Positions 45,631 through 54,538 of a stretch of DNA of 64,000 bases are shown piece by piece. Location of the stretch: contig CAWARY010000009.1 of NCBI GenBank assembly GCA_963784645.1, positions 6,924 through 70,923 on the forward strand, in the 5' to 3' direction. The translations under genes and the position numbers were made by a program. Position 1 is the first letter of the stretch, and each line of letters starts with the position of its first letter. The notes beneath the pieces were generated by a model that was given only the letters and a program-made list of their open reading frames with translations, was not told the DNA's origin and did no database searches. Source of the stretch: JBBRVW01 sp963784645 (lineage in GTDB: Bacteria > Actinomycetota > Actinomycetes > JACCUZ01).

Positions 45631-46458
45631 GTGCTGACCGGCCCCGAGCTCACGTCGACCCGGGCGGCGCGGGTCAAGGCCGCGCAGCGGCTGGGCAAGC
45701 GCGCGTTCCGGGCGCGGGACCGGAAGTTCCTCGCCGAGGGGCCGCAGTCGGTCCGCGAGGCGGTCGACCGCCCCGGGACGGTGCACGAGGTCTTCGTCAC
45801 CCGCGACGCCGCCGCGCGGCACGCCGACATCGTGGCCGCGGCCGAGGCTGCCGGCGTCCCGGTGCAGCTGGTGAGCGGCGAGGTGATGACCAGCCTGGCG
45901 CAGACCGTGACGCCACAGGGGCTGGTCGCCGTGTGCGGCCTGCTCGACCAGCCGCTCGCCGACGTGCTCGGTGCCGCGCCGCGGCTGCTCGCCGTCCTCG
46001 CGCACGCTCGCGACCCCGGCAACGCCGGCACCGTGGTGCGGGCCGCCGACGCGGCCGGAGCGGGCGGCATCCTGCTGACGGGCGACAGCGTCGACCCCTA
46101 CAACGGCAAGTGCGTCCGCGCGTCGGCCGGCAGCCTCTTCCACCTCCCGGTCTCCGTCGGGGGACGGGTCGACGACGACCTGCCGGCCCTGCGAGCGGCG
46201 GGGCTGCGGGTGCTCGCTGCTGACGGGCACGCCGACCTGGACCTCGACGAGGCGGCCGACTCCGGGCTGCTCGACGCCCGGACCGCCTGGGTGTTCGGCA
46301 ACGAGGCGTGGGGGCTGCCCGAGGCGACGCGCGCCCTCTGCGACGAGGTGGTCAAGGTGCCGATCCACGGCCGGGCCGAGTCGCTGAACCTCGCGACCGC
46401 CGCGGCCGTCTGCCTCTACGCCTCGGCTCGCGCGCAGCGGGGTCGTCCGTCCGGCTGA
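45631..46458 (+). CDS. SpoU/TrmH family rRNA methyltransferase
   Basis: 275 residues from the GTG at 45631. An N-terminal L7Ae-like substrate-binding domain (about 1-105, with FLAEGPQSVREAV) precedes a SPOUT domain. The SAM-binding knot is clear: HARDPGNAGTVVRAADAAGAGG, WVFGNEAWGLP and VPIHGRAESLNLATAAAVCLY. These enzymes 2'-O-methylate ribose in 23S rRNA; the exact nucleotide is not deducible. Homologues in this position beside rplT are frequent in actinomycetes. Confidence 0.9.
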   Translation: MLTGPELTSTRAARVKAAQRLGKRAFRARDRKFLAEGPQSVREAVDRPGTVHEVFVTRDAAARHADIVAAAEAAGVPVQLVSGEVMTSLAQTVTPQGLVAVCGLLDQPLADVLGAAPRLLAVLAHARDPGNAGTVVRAADAAGAGGILLTGDSVDPYNGKCVRASAGSLFHLPVSVGGRVDDDLPALRAAGLRVLAADGHADLDLDEAADSGLLDARTAWVFGNEAWGLPEATRALCDEVVKVPIHGRAESLNLATAAAVCLYASARAQRGRPSG

Positions 46459-46489
46459 GGCCGGCACGCTGCCGGTCCGACTGCAGCTG

Positions 46490-46531
46490 ACCGCTCGGAC
46501 GATCAGCCCGGTGGCTACCGCTCGGTAGTCT
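46490..46531 (+). promoter_or_regulatory. Promoter region of the orphan kinase with direct repeats
   Basis: ACCGCTCGG occurs at 46490-46498 and again at 46517-46525, 27 bp apart, and the second copy abuts TAGTCT (46526-46531), a -10 box 7 nt before the GTG. This could be an activator or autoregulatory site. Confidence 0.4.
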
Positions 46532-46538
46532 GTGTGAG

Positions 46539-47594
46539 GTGACCGACGTCACGGCGGGCTACGACGACCACCCCGACGGGCTGGTCGTCGCTGACGCGCG
46601 CGGTGCCGTCGTCGTCTTCAACCGCGCGGCGGAGCGGATCACCGGCACCAGCGCGCAGGCCGCGCTGGGCAAGGACCTCGCCGACGCGCTCCCGCTGGAA
46701 GGCCTCGACGGCCGGGCCTGGTGGCCCTGCGCCCGGCCCTACGACGGGCTGCGCAGCGCCACGGGTCACCCTGAGCGCAACCTCATCCTCCCCGGCGGCT
46801 CCGAGGTGCTGGTCACGGCCCGCTACCTGCGCGCCGAGCCGCGCGGGCCGGTCACCCGCGTCGTGGTGGCCCTGCGCGGCACCCGGCACCGGGCCCGCGA
46901 GGAGCTCAGCCGCGCCGAGCTGGTCTCGACCGTCGCGCACGAGCTGCGCTCGCCGCTCACCAGCGTCAAGGGCTTCACGGCCACGCTGCTGGCCAAGTGG
47001 GACCGCTTCACCGACGAGCAGAAGCGCCTCATGCTCGAGACGGTCGAGGCCGACGCCGACCGGGTCACCCGGCTCATCACCGAGCTGCTCGACATCGCCC
47101 GGATCGACTCCCACCGGCTGGCCGTCCGCCGGCAGGCGGTCGACCTCGAGAAGGTGCTGCGCCGGCACGTGGCGGCGATGGAGGCGCGTGGGGAGGACCC
47201 GGCACGCTTCGTCGTCGAGGTCGCCGACGGCATCCCCGAGATGTGGGTCGACGCCGACAAGCTCGACCAGGTGCTCGGCAACCTGCTGGAGAACGCGATC
47301 CGGCACGGCGCCGGCACCGTGACCATCGCCGCCGGTCCGGCCACCAAGGGCGACGCGGCCGGTGCGTCGGTCACCATCACCGACGAGGGCGAGGGCATCC
47401 CCGACGAGGCGCGCGACCGGGTCTTCACCCGGTTCTGGCGCTCCGGGCGTCGGGGTGGCACCGGGCTCGGCCTCTACATCGTCCGCGGCCTGGTCGAGGC
47501 GCACGGCGGCCACATCGAGGTCGGGCGCGGCCCGTCCGGCGGTGCGAGGTTCCGATTCGTGCTGCCCGCCGCGACCCCCGACTTCGCCGACTGA
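46539..47594 (+). CDS. PAS-containing sensor histidine kinase (orphan)
   Basis: 351 residues, no transmembrane segment. A PAS domain (about 10-115, GLVVADARGAVVVFNRAAERITG) leads to HisKA with the phospho-His in STVAHELRSPLTSVKGF (near residue 135), then a HATPase: NLLENAIRHGAG, DEGEGIPDEARDRVFTRFWR, GTGLGLYIVRGLVEAHGG. No response regulator is adjacent. The kinase-pheS neighbourhood recurs in actinomycetes. Its leaderless-type promoter separates it from the methyltransferase. Confidence 0.92.
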   Translation: MTDVTAGYDDHPDGLVVADARGAVVVFNRAAERITGTSAQAALGKDLADALPLEGLDGRAWWPCARPYDGLRSATGHPERNLILPGGSEVLVTARYLRAEPRGPVTRVVVALRGTRHRAREELSRAELVSTVAHELRSPLTSVKGFTATLLAKWDRFTDEQKRLMLETVEADADRVTRLITELLDIARIDSHRLAVRRQAVDLEKVLRRHVAAMEARGEDPARFVVEVADGIPEMWVDADKLDQVLGNLLENAIRHGAGTVTIAAGPATKGDAAGASVTITDEGEGIPDEARDRVFTRFWRSGRRGGTGLGLYIVRGLVEAHGGHIEVGRGPSGGARFRFVLPAATPDFAD

Positions 47595-47663
47595 TCCCGG
47601 CCCGGGCGGACTCCCGGCGGGCCGCCCAGCAACCCCGTCCGACCGACCCGGCCCACCGTCCGG

Positions 47664-47707
47664 CGATCACGTATACGTGATCGACTGTCGCCTTGCACGG
47701 CGTGCAA
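47664..47707. repeat. 20-bp perfect palindrome plus hairpin (possible diverged relative of the dispersed repeat)
   Basis: CGATCACGTATACGTGATCG at 47664-47683 is a perfect palindrome. It is followed by TTGCAC-GGC-GTGCAA (47693-47707). Both the GATCACG/CGTGATC core and the downstream CTTGCACG segment recall copies 1-3, in the same order and orientation, but overall identity is low. It lies in the 213-bp gap before pheS, which otherwise holds no gene. Confidence 0.6.
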
Positions 47708-47807
47708 CGCGTGTGAGGCGTCGGCCCGCCATGTGAAGCGGCGCGGACGGCCCGCCCGGCGCCGCCCCTAGACTCGGGCGGCGCTCCCAGCCTTGGAGAT
47801 TGGACGC

Positions 47808-48917
47808 ATGTCCGCACCGAACAAGTCCTACGACCCCGTGCAGGTGACCCCCTTGAACGCCGACGAGGTCGAGCAGGCCCGCGACGCTGCCCTGGCCGCC
47901 ATCGCGGCCGCGCCCGACCTCGACGCGCTCAAGGCGGTACGGCTCGAGCACGCCGGCGACCGATCGGCCCTCGCGCTGGCCAACCGCGAGATCGGTGCCC
48001 TGCCGCCGGCCGCCAAGGCCGACGCCGGCAAGCGGGTCGGCACCGCCCGGCGGGTCGTCGCCGAGGCGCTGGCCGCACGGCAGGAGCAGCTCGAGCAGGA
48101 ACGGGACGAGCGCGTCCTGGTCGAGGAGTCCGTCGACGTCTCGCTGCCGTGGGACCGGGTCGCCCCCGGTGCCCGCCACCCGCTGACCACCCTCACCGAA
48201 CGGGTCGCCGACCTGTTCGTCGCGATGGGCTTCGAGTGGTCGGAAGGCCCCGAGGTCGAGGCCGAGTGGTTCAACTTCGACGCACTCAACATGCCCCCGG
48301 ACCACCCGGCCCGCACCCTGCAGGACACGTTCTGGGTCGAGTCGGAGGAGTCCGGCCTGGTGCTGCGCACCCAGACCTCACCGGTGCAGATCCGCACCAT
48401 GCTGCGCCGCGAGCCGCCGATCTACGCCGTCTCGCCCGGCCGGGTCTTCCGCACCGACGAGCTGGACGCGACGCACACGCCGGTCTTCACCCAGGTGGAG
48501 GGCCTCGTCGTCGACGAGGGCATCACGATGGCGCACCTGCGCGGGACCCTCGAGCACTTCGCCCGCGCGATGTTCGGGGCCGACACCGTGACCCGGCTGC
48601 GCCCGTCGTACTTCCCGTTCACGGAGCCGAGCGCCGAGATGGACCTACGGTGCTGGATCTGCCACGGCGAGTCGGTCAACAACCCGGACCGGCCGTGCCG
48701 GACCTGCTCGTCCGAGGGCTGGATCGAGTGGGGCGGCTGCGGCATGGTCAACCCGCGGGTGCTGGTGGCCTGCGGCGTCGACCCCGACCGGTACACCGGG
48801 TTCGCCTTCGGCATGGGCATCGAGCGGACCCTCATGTCCCGGCACGGTGCCGAGGACATGCGCGACATGGTGGAGGGCGACGTGCGCTACGCACGCCCCT
48901 TCGGGACGGAGCTCTAG
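47808..48917 (+). CDS. pheS: Phenylalanyl-tRNA synthetase alpha subunit
   Basis: 369 residues from the ATG at 47808, with GGAG 9 nt upstream and a TAGACT -10 box at 47769-47774. The N-terminal coiled coil (to about 90) binds tRNA. The class II core has motif 2 (LLRTQTSPVQIRTM, FRTDELDATHTPVF) and motif 3 (FAFGMGIERTLMSRHG), plus EMDLRCWICHGE and CRTC, a Cys set seen in actinobacterial PheS. It forms the (alpha-beta)2 enzyme with PheT, 43 bp downstream. Confidence 0.97.
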   Translation: MSAPNKSYDPVQVTPLNADEVEQARDAALAAIAAAPDLDALKAVRLEHAGDRSALALANREIGALPPAAKADAGKRVGTARRVVAEALAARQEQLEQERDERVLVEESVDVSLPWDRVAPGARHPLTTLTERVADLFVAMGFEWSEGPEVEAEWFNFDALNMPPDHPARTLQDTFWVESEESGLVLRTQTSPVQIRTMLRREPPIYAVSPGRVFRTDELDATHTPVFTQVEGLVVDEGITMAHLRGTLEHFARAMFGADTVTRLRPSYFPFTEPSAEMDLRCWICHGESVNNPDRPCRTCSSEGWIEWGGCGMVNPRVLVACGVDPDRYTGFAFGMGIERTLMSRHGAEDMRDMVEGDVRYARPFGTEL

Positions 48918-48960
48918 TGCGACCGCTGCCGCAGTTGCCACGAGTGCGGACGGAGACCTG

Positions 48961-51438
48961 ATGCGGGCGCCACTGTCCTGGCTGCGCGAGTACGCCGACC
49001 TGCCGGCCGCCCTCACCGGCCGCGAGCTCGGCGAGCGCCTGGTCGCCGCCGGTCTCGAGGTCGAGACCGTCGAGCGCCCCGGCCACGACATCACCGGACC
49101 CGTCGTGCTGGGCCGGGTGCTCGAGTTCGAGGAGGAGACCGCCTCCAACGGCAAGACCGTGCGCTGGTGCCAGGTCGACGTGGGCGAGGCACAGCCGCGC
49201 GGCATCGTCTGCGGCGCGCTGAACTTCGCGGTCGGCGACCGGGTCGTCGTCGCGCTGCCCGGCGCCACGCTGCCCGGCGGCTTCGCCATCGCCGCCCGCA
49301 AGACCTACGGCCACGTCAGCGACGGCATGATCTGCTCCAGCCGCGAGCTGGGCACCGGCGACGACCACGCCGGCATCCTCGTGCTGGCCGACGACCTGGT
49401 CGGCGACGCACCGCTGAGCGCCGACGCCGTGGATGTCCTCGGGCTGCGCGACGAGGTGCTCGACATCGCCGTCACCCCGGACCGGTCGTACGCCCTGTCG
49501 ATGCGCGGCATCGCGCGCGAGGCGGCCACGGCGTACGGCGTCGCCTTCCACGACCCGGCGGCGCTCGAGCCGCTGCCGGTCGACGGGGCCGGCCACCCCG
49601 GCGTGGTCGAGGACCCGACCGCGGCCGACCGGTTGGTCCTGCGCACCGTCTCGGGCCTGGACCCCTCGGCGGCCACGCCGGTCTGGATGGCCCGCCGGCT
49701 GCTGCTGTGCGGGATGCGCCCGGTGTCGCTGGCCGTCGACGTCACCAACTACGTGATGCTCGAGCTCGGGCAGCCGCTGCACGCGTTCGACCGCGGTCGT
49801 CTCCGGGGTGCGGTCACCGTCCGACGGGCCGCGCCGGGCGAGCGCCTCGAGACCCTCGACCACGTGCAGCGCGAGCTGCACGCGGAGGACATCGTGATCG
49901 CCGACGACCGCGGGGCCGTCGGGCTGGCGGGGACGATGGGCGGCCTCACCACAGAGGTCGACGCCGGCTCGACCGACCTCGTCATCGAGGCCGCCCACTT
50001 CGACCCCGCCGCCGTCGCGCGGATGGCGCGCCGGCACAAGCTGTCGTCCGAGGCGTCCCGGCGCTTCGAGCGCGGCGTCGATCCCGAGCTGCCCCCCGTG
50101 GCGTCCACCCGGGCGGTGCAGCTGCTCCGCGACCTGGGCGGTGCGACGTACGTCGGCTCGACCGAGGTGCTGCACCCGCAGGCTGTCCGGCACATCGAGC
50201 TGGACCCGGCCCGGCCGGGCCGCACGGCGGGACTGCCGATCAGCCCCGACGAGGTGTCGCGCTGCCTCGTCGAGGTCGGCTGCGCCGTCGAGCCGTCGTC
50301 GCAGCCCTGGGTCGTGACGCCGCCGAGCTGGCGGCCCGACCTCGCGCACCCGGCCGACCTCGACGAGGAGGTCATCCGCCTGGTGGGGTACGACTCCGTG
50401 CCCGCCCGGCTGCCGCAGGCGCCGGCCGGGTCCGGCTACTCGGCCCGTCAGCGGCTCCGGCGGCGGATCGGGCTGGCCCTGGCGCACGCCGGCTACGTCG
50501 AGGCCCCGACCTACCCGTTCGTCGGGCCGGCCGACCTGGACGCGCTCGGCCTGCCCGCCGACGACGACCGTCGCAACGCCCTGCGGCTGGCCAACCCGCT
50601 CAACGACCTCGAGCCGTTGCTCCGGACCACCCTGCTGCCCGGCCTGCTCGCTGCCCTGCGCCGCAACGTCGGACGCGGAGCCACCGACGTCGCGCTGTTC
50701 GAGGTCGGACCCGTCGTGCGGCCCGGCCCCGACCCCCTTCCGGTGCCGCCCCGGCCGTCCGTCGCCCGGCGGCCGACCGACGACGAGGTGGCCGCGCTGC
50801 AGGCGGCACTGCCGGCTCAGCCGCTGCGGGTCGCAGTGGTGCTCACCGGCGCGCGGGAGGCGGCCGGCTGGTGGGGTCCCGGCCGCGCAGCCACCTGGTC
50901 CGACGCCGTCGAGGCAGCCCGGACCGTCGCGTCGGAGGCGCGGGTCGAGGTCACGGTGCGGGCTGACCAGCATGCCCCGTTCCACCCCGGCCGCTGCGCG
51001 GTGCTGCTGCGCGACGGCACCGTCGTGGGACATGCCGGCGAGCTGCACCCGCGGGTCGTCGCGGCGCTCGGGCTGCCGGAGCGCACCTGCGCGATGGAGC
51101 TCGACCTCGAGGCCCTGGGGGAGCGGACCGACCCGGTCCCGGCCCCGCGGCTGTCGACGTACCCGCTGGCCACGCAGGACGTGGCGCTGGTGGTCGACGC
51201 GCACGTCCCCGCCGCGGAGGTCGAGGCCGCCCTGCGCGACGGTGCGGGCGACCTGCTGGAGTCGGTCCGGCTCTTCGACGTCTACCGCGGGTCGCAGGTC
51301 GGCGAGGGGAAGGAGTCGCTCGCCTACGCCTTGCGGTTCCGGGCGCCCGACCGCACCCTCACGGTCGAGGAAGCAACCGCGGCCCGCGAGGCGGCCGTCG
51401 CCGAGGCCGGCCGCCGGGTCGGCGCCGTCCTGCGCTGA
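48961..51438 (+). CDS. pheT: Phenylalanyl-tRNA synthetase beta subunit
   Basis: 825 residues from the ATG at 48961 behind GGAGA. It starts with MRAPLSWLREYADLPAAL, then a tRNA-binding (EMAP-like) domain at about 40-150, B3/B4 editing domain (MARRLLLCGMRPVSLAVDVTNYVMLELGQPLHAFD) near 255-300, B5, the catalytic-like core and the C-terminal anticodon-binding fold (RLSTYPLATQDVALVVD to the end). The editing domain removes mischarged Tyr. Confidence 0.97.
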   Translation: MRAPLSWLREYADLPAALTGRELGERLVAAGLEVETVERPGHDITGPVVLGRVLEFEEETASNGKTVRWCQVDVGEAQPRGIVCGALNFAVGDRVVVALPGATLPGGFAIAARKTYGHVSDGMICSSRELGTGDDHAGILVLADDLVGDAPLSADAVDVLGLRDEVLDIAVTPDRSYALSMRGIAREAATAYGVAFHDPAALEPLPVDGAGHPGVVEDPTAADRLVLRTVSGLDPSAATPVWMARRLLLCGMRPVSLAVDVTNYVMLELGQPLHAFDRGRLRGAVTVRRAAPGERLETLDHVQRELHAEDIVIADDRGAVGLAGTMGGLTTEVDAGSTDLVIEAAHFDPAAVARMARRHKLSSEASRRFERGVDPELPPVASTRAVQLLRDLGGATYVGSTEVLHPQAVRHIELDPARPGRTAGLPISPDEVSRCLVEVGCAVEPSSQPWVVTPPSWRPDLAHPADLDEEVIRLVGYDSVPARLPQAPAGSGYSARQRLRRRIGLALAHAGYVEAPTYPFVGPADLDALGLPADDDRRNALRLANPLNDLEPLLRTTLLPGLLAALRRNVGRGATDVALFEVGPVVRPGPDPLPVPPRPSVARRPTDDEVAALQAALPAQPLRVAVVLTGAREAAGWWGPGRAATWSDAVEAARTVASEARVEVTVRADQHAPFHPGRCAVLLRDGTVVGHAGELHPRVVAALGLPERTCAMELDLEALGERTDPVPAPRLSTYPLATQDVALVVDAHVPAAEVEAALRDGAGDLLESVRLFDVYRGSQVGEGKESLAYALRFRAPDRTLTVEEATAAREAAVAEAGRRVGAVLR

Positions 51439-51440
51439 CG

Positions 51441-52259
51441 GTGAGCACACTCGGGCCTGCCGGTCAGGTCGCGCTGGTGACCGGTGCCGGCCGGGGGATC
51501 GGGCGGCTGCTGGCCCTGGCCCTCGCCGCCGAGGGCATGGCGGTCGGCCTGCTCGGTCGGAACGCCGCGTCGCTCGCGGCCGTCGAGGACGAGGTCGTGG
51601 CTGCCGGCGGCCGCGCGCTGGCGGTCGCCGCAGACGTCACCCGTCGCGACGCGGTGCAGTCGGCCGTCGCCGCCGTGACCCGCGAGCTCGGCCCGGTGGG
51701 CCTGCTGGTGAGCAACGCGGGTGCTCGGGAGCGAGCGCCAGGCGAGCCGTGGGAGGTCGATCCTGACGACTGGTGGCGGGTGGTCGAGACCAACCTCCGG
51801 GGCCCGTTCCTGCTCATCCAGGCCGTCGTCCCGGGCATGGTCGCGCGGGGTGCCGGCCGGGTGCTGCACGTCGGGAGCGGCATGGGCCAGCGGCCGCACC
51901 CCGACTGGTCGGCGTACGCGAGCTCCAAGGCCGGGCTGTCCCGGCTCACCGAGTCCCTCGCGGCGGCGCTCGACGGCACCGGGGTGACCGTCCTGGAGGC
52001 GAGCCCCGGCCTGGTGCGCACCGACATGACCGAGACCATGTGGGGTCCGGCCGACGAGCAGCGCTGGAACGACCCGGGCCGGCTGGTCGAGGTCGCGCTG
52101 CGGTGGGCGCGCGGCGATCTCGACGCGCTGCACGGCCGGTTCGTGCACGCGGCCCGCGACGACCTCGACGCCCTGCTCGCCGCGGTGCCGCAGGTCCTCG
52201 CGCAGGACGCCCGTACGCTCCGGTTGCGCGCGTACGGCGACGACGACCCCCTGGCCTGA
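51441..52259 (+). CDS. Short-chain dehydrogenase/reductase
   Basis: 272 residues from a GTG 2 bp after pheT. The Rossmann motif VTGAGRGIGRL (about 14-24), NAG (SNAGAR), the catalytic Ser (HVGSGMG), Tyr-Lys pair (YASSKAG) and SPGLVRTDM are complete, so it should be an active classical SDR using NAD(P)H. The substrate is unknown. Association with pheT is positional only. Confidence 0.9.
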   Translation: MSTLGPAGQVALVTGAGRGIGRLLALALAAEGMAVGLLGRNAASLAAVEDEVVAAGGRALAVAADVTRRDAVQSAVAAVTRELGPVGLLVSNAGARERAPGEPWEVDPDDWWRVVETNLRGPFLLIQAVVPGMVARGAGRVLHVGSGMGQRPHPDWSAYASSKAGLSRLTESLAAALDGTGVTVLEASPGLVRTDMTETMWGPADEQRWNDPGRLVEVALRWARGDLDALHGRFVHAARDDLDALLAAVPQVLAQDARTLRLRAYGDDDPLA

Positions 52260-52273
52260 GCCATGCTCGTGCC

Positions 52274-52705
52274 ATGACGCTGCCGATCACCCGGGACGCG
52301 GACGTCGCTGCCGTGTCCGAGCTGCTCCAGGCCCGGCTCCACGAGTTCAACGAGGCGGCCACCGGTCACCGGGACGGGCAGCGGCTCGCCTTCACGGTCC
52401 GGGGCGAGGACGCCGGGGTCCGGGCCGGGCTCGTCGGATGGACCTGGGGCGGATGCGGCTACGTCGACGTGCTCTGGGTCGCCGCGGAGCTCCGCGGCCA
52501 GGGGGTGGGCGGCCGGCTGCTGGCCGCCGCCGAGGGCGCCGCCCGGGACGCCGGCTGCGACCGGCTGGTGCTGGCGACCCACTCCTTCCAGGCGCCCGAC
52601 TTCTACCAGGCCCGCGGCTACCGGGTGGTGGGGCGGGCCGACGACTACCCGCGCGGCCACGCGCAGCTGATGCTCGTGAAGCTGCTCGACGGCCGGGACG
52701 GCTGA
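52274..52705 (+). CDS. GNAT-family N-acetyltransferase
   Basis: 143 residues from the ATG at 52274; an out-of-frame ATG sits at 52263. The acetyl-CoA loop is visible as VAAELRGQGVGGRLLAAAEGAARDAG (Q/RxxGxG/A pattern), followed by HSFQAPDFYQARGYRVVGR, the usual fourth motif. A weak -10 (CATGCT, 52262-52267) ends 6 nt before the start. The acceptor is unknown. Confidence 0.88.
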   Translation: MTLPITRDADVAAVSELLQARLHEFNEAATGHRDGQRLAFTVRGEDAGVRAGLVGWTWGGCGYVDVLWVAAELRGQGVGGRLLAAAEGAARDAGCDRLVLATHSFQAPDFYQARGYRVVGRADDYPRGHAQLMLVKLLDGRDG

Positions 52706-52772
52706 GCCGTCCCGCGGGGCCCTGACCTGCGCGACTGGGCGGTGTCGGTGCAGCCTGGCAGGATGTCGGGCC

Positions 52773-53459
52773 ATGCCCGAGACGACCGAAGCGACCGAGA
52801 TGCCCGAGATGCCCGGACCGAGCGAGCTGCCCACCGTCCTCGACTTCTGGGAGCAGCAGTCCGGACGCTACGACGAGGAGGTCGACCACGGCCTGCGCGA
52901 CGCGACCGCCCGGGAGGCGTGGCGGTCCCGGCTCGCGCAGTGGCTGCCCGAGGGGCCGAGCGACCTGCTCGACCTCGGCTGCGGCACCGGGTCGTTGTCC
53001 CGCCTCGCGCTCGACGCCGGGCACCGGGTCGTCGGTGTCGACCTGGCGCCCGGGATGGTCGACCAGGCCCGGGCCAAGTGCCCCGAGGGACGGTTCGTGG
53101 TCGGCGACGCCGGCACCCCCCCGGTCGGCGACGAGCGGTTCGACGTCGTGATGGCGCGGCACCTGCTCTGGACGCTGCCGGACCCGCACGCGGTGCTGGC
53201 CCACTGGGTCTCGCTGGTCCGTCCCGGCGGTCGCCTCGTGCTGGTCGAGGGCCGCTGGTGGACGGCCGGCGGTGCGCCCTACGCCCAGGGAGCCGACCGG
53301 ATGCCGTGGCAGGGCGGCGTCCGCGCGGAGGACCTGGTGGCAGCGCTGGACCCGCTGGTCGACCGCCTCGAGGTGAGCTGCCTCGGCGACGACGACGCCC
53401 TGTGGGGCCGGCACGTCGAGGACGAGCGCTACGCGGTGGTGGCGCGCACCGCCGCCTGA
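52773..53459 (+). CDS. Class I SAM-dependent methyltransferase
   Basis: 228 residues. A repetitive acidic head (ETTEATEMPEMPG) precedes LDFWEQQSGRYDEEVD. The SAM pocket is DLLDLGCGTGSLSRLALDAGHRVVGVD (about 65-91), followed by GDAGTPPVGDERFDVVMARHLLWTLPDP and LVRPGGRLVLVEG. It resembles small-molecule methyltransferases of the UbiE/Methyltransf_11 type. The ArgR operator of argC starts 11 bp after its stop. Confidence 0.88.
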   Translation: MPETTEATEMPEMPGPSELPTVLDFWEQQSGRYDEEVDHGLRDATAREAWRSRLAQWLPEGPSDLLDLGCGTGSLSRLALDAGHRVVGVDLAPGMVDQARAKCPEGRFVVGDAGTPPVGDERFDVVMARHLLWTLPDPHAVLAHWVSLVRPGGRLVLVEGRWWTAGGAPYAQGADRMPWQGGVRAEDLVAALDPLVDRLEVSCLGDDDALWGRHVEDERYAVVARTAA

Positions 53460-53469
53460 CCACCACCGG

Positions 53470-53505
53470 TTTGCATGAAGATGCATGACAGTGCATCATC
53501 ATGCG
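53470..53505 (+). promoter_or_regulatory. Tandem ARG boxes (ArgR operator) overlapping the argC start
   Basis: The first box is a perfect TGCAT-gaag-ATGCA palindrome at 53472-53485; the second, TGCAT-catc-ATGC, is at 53492-53504. Their centres are 20 bp apart, the spacing expected for two ArgR-bound boxes. The second box includes the argC ATG, so ArgR binding would block transcription start directly. TTGCAT at 53471-53476 could be a -35 with CATCAT at 53494-53499 as -10. Confidence 0.85.
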
Positions 53506-54538
53506 GGTGGGACGGACTGCAGCGGTCGCGGGAGCGAGCGGCTACGCCGGGGGCGAGCTGCTCCGGCTCCTGCTGAGCCATCCCGTCCTGGGCGTCGGCC
53601 CGGTGGCCGGGGGTTCCTCCGCGGGCCGGGCGGTGACCGAGCTGCACCCGCAGCTGCCACAGCTGGCCGGGCAGCTCTTCGCCCCGACCGATGCGGCGAC
53701 CCTCGCCGACGCCGACCTGGTGTTCCTCGCCCTCCCGCACGGGCAGTCCGCCGCGCTGGTCGCCCAGCTGCCGCCGGACCTGCCGGTCGTCGACCTCGGC
53801 GCCGACTTCCGGCTCGCCAGCCGTGCCGCCTGGGCGACGTACTACGGCGGCGAGCACGCCGGCACCTGGCCCTACGGCCTCCCCGAGCTGGCGGGCGCGC
53901 GGGCGGCTCTGGCCGGTGCGAGCCGGGTCGCCAACCCGGGCTGCTACGCCACGACGGTCGCGCTCGCGCTGGCTCCGCTGCTCGGCGCCGGGCTGGTCGA
54001 GCCCGACGACGTCGTCGTGGTCGCCGCATCCGGGACGTCCGGCGCCGGCCGGGCCGCGAAGCCGCACCTGCTCGGCTCCGAGGTCATGGGCGCGCTGTCG
54101 GCCTACCGGGTCGGCGGCACCCACCAGCACACGCCCGAGATGGAGCAGTCGCTCGGCGGCGCGGCCGGCACCGGCGTCACCCTGTCCTTCACCCCGGTGC
54201 TCGCCCCCATGCCGCGGGGCATCCTGGCAACCTGCACGGCGGTGCTGGCGGACGGCACCACCGTGGCCGGGCTGCGCGAGGCGCTGCACGCGGCGTACGA
54301 CGACGAGCCGTTCGTCCATGTCCTGCCCGAGGGGCAGTGGCCGACCACCGCGGCGACGCTCGGCTCCAACAGCGTGCACGTCCAGGTCGCTGCCGACACC
54401 CACAGCGGACGCGCCGTCGTCGTGGCAGTGCTGGACAACCTGGTCAAGGGCGCAGCCGGGCAGGCCGTCCAGAACGCCAACCTGGTCCTCGGGCTCGACG
54501 AGACCGCGGGTCTCCCTGTTGCCGGGATCGCGCCGTGA
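53501..54538 (+). CDS. argC: N-acetyl-gamma-glutamyl-phosphate reductase
   Basis: 345 residues from the ATG at 53501, which lies inside the second ARG box; a GTG two codons later (53507) would suit a leaderless transcript starting downstream of the operator. NADP-binding VAGASGYAGGELLRLLLSHP, the catalytic Cys in NPGCYATT and the GTHQHTPEMEQ His region are intact. It reduces N-acetylglutamyl phosphate to the semialdehyde. First gene of the arginine operon. Confidence 0.96.
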   Translation: MRVGRTAAVAGASGYAGGELLRLLLSHPVLGVGPVAGGSSAGRAVTELHPQLPQLAGQLFAPTDAATLADADLVFLALPHGQSAALVAQLPPDLPVVDLGADFRLASRAAWATYYGGEHAGTWPYGLPELAGARAALAGASRVANPGCYATTVALALAPLLGAGLVEPDDVVVVAASGTSGAGRAAKPHLLGSEVMGALSAYRVGGTHQHTPEMEQSLGGAAGTGVTLSFTPVLAPMPRGILATCTAVLADGTTVAGLREALHAAYDDEPFVHVLPEGQWPTTAATLGSNSVHVQVAADTHSGRAVVVAVLDNLVKGAAGQAVQNANLVLGLDETAGLPVAGIAP

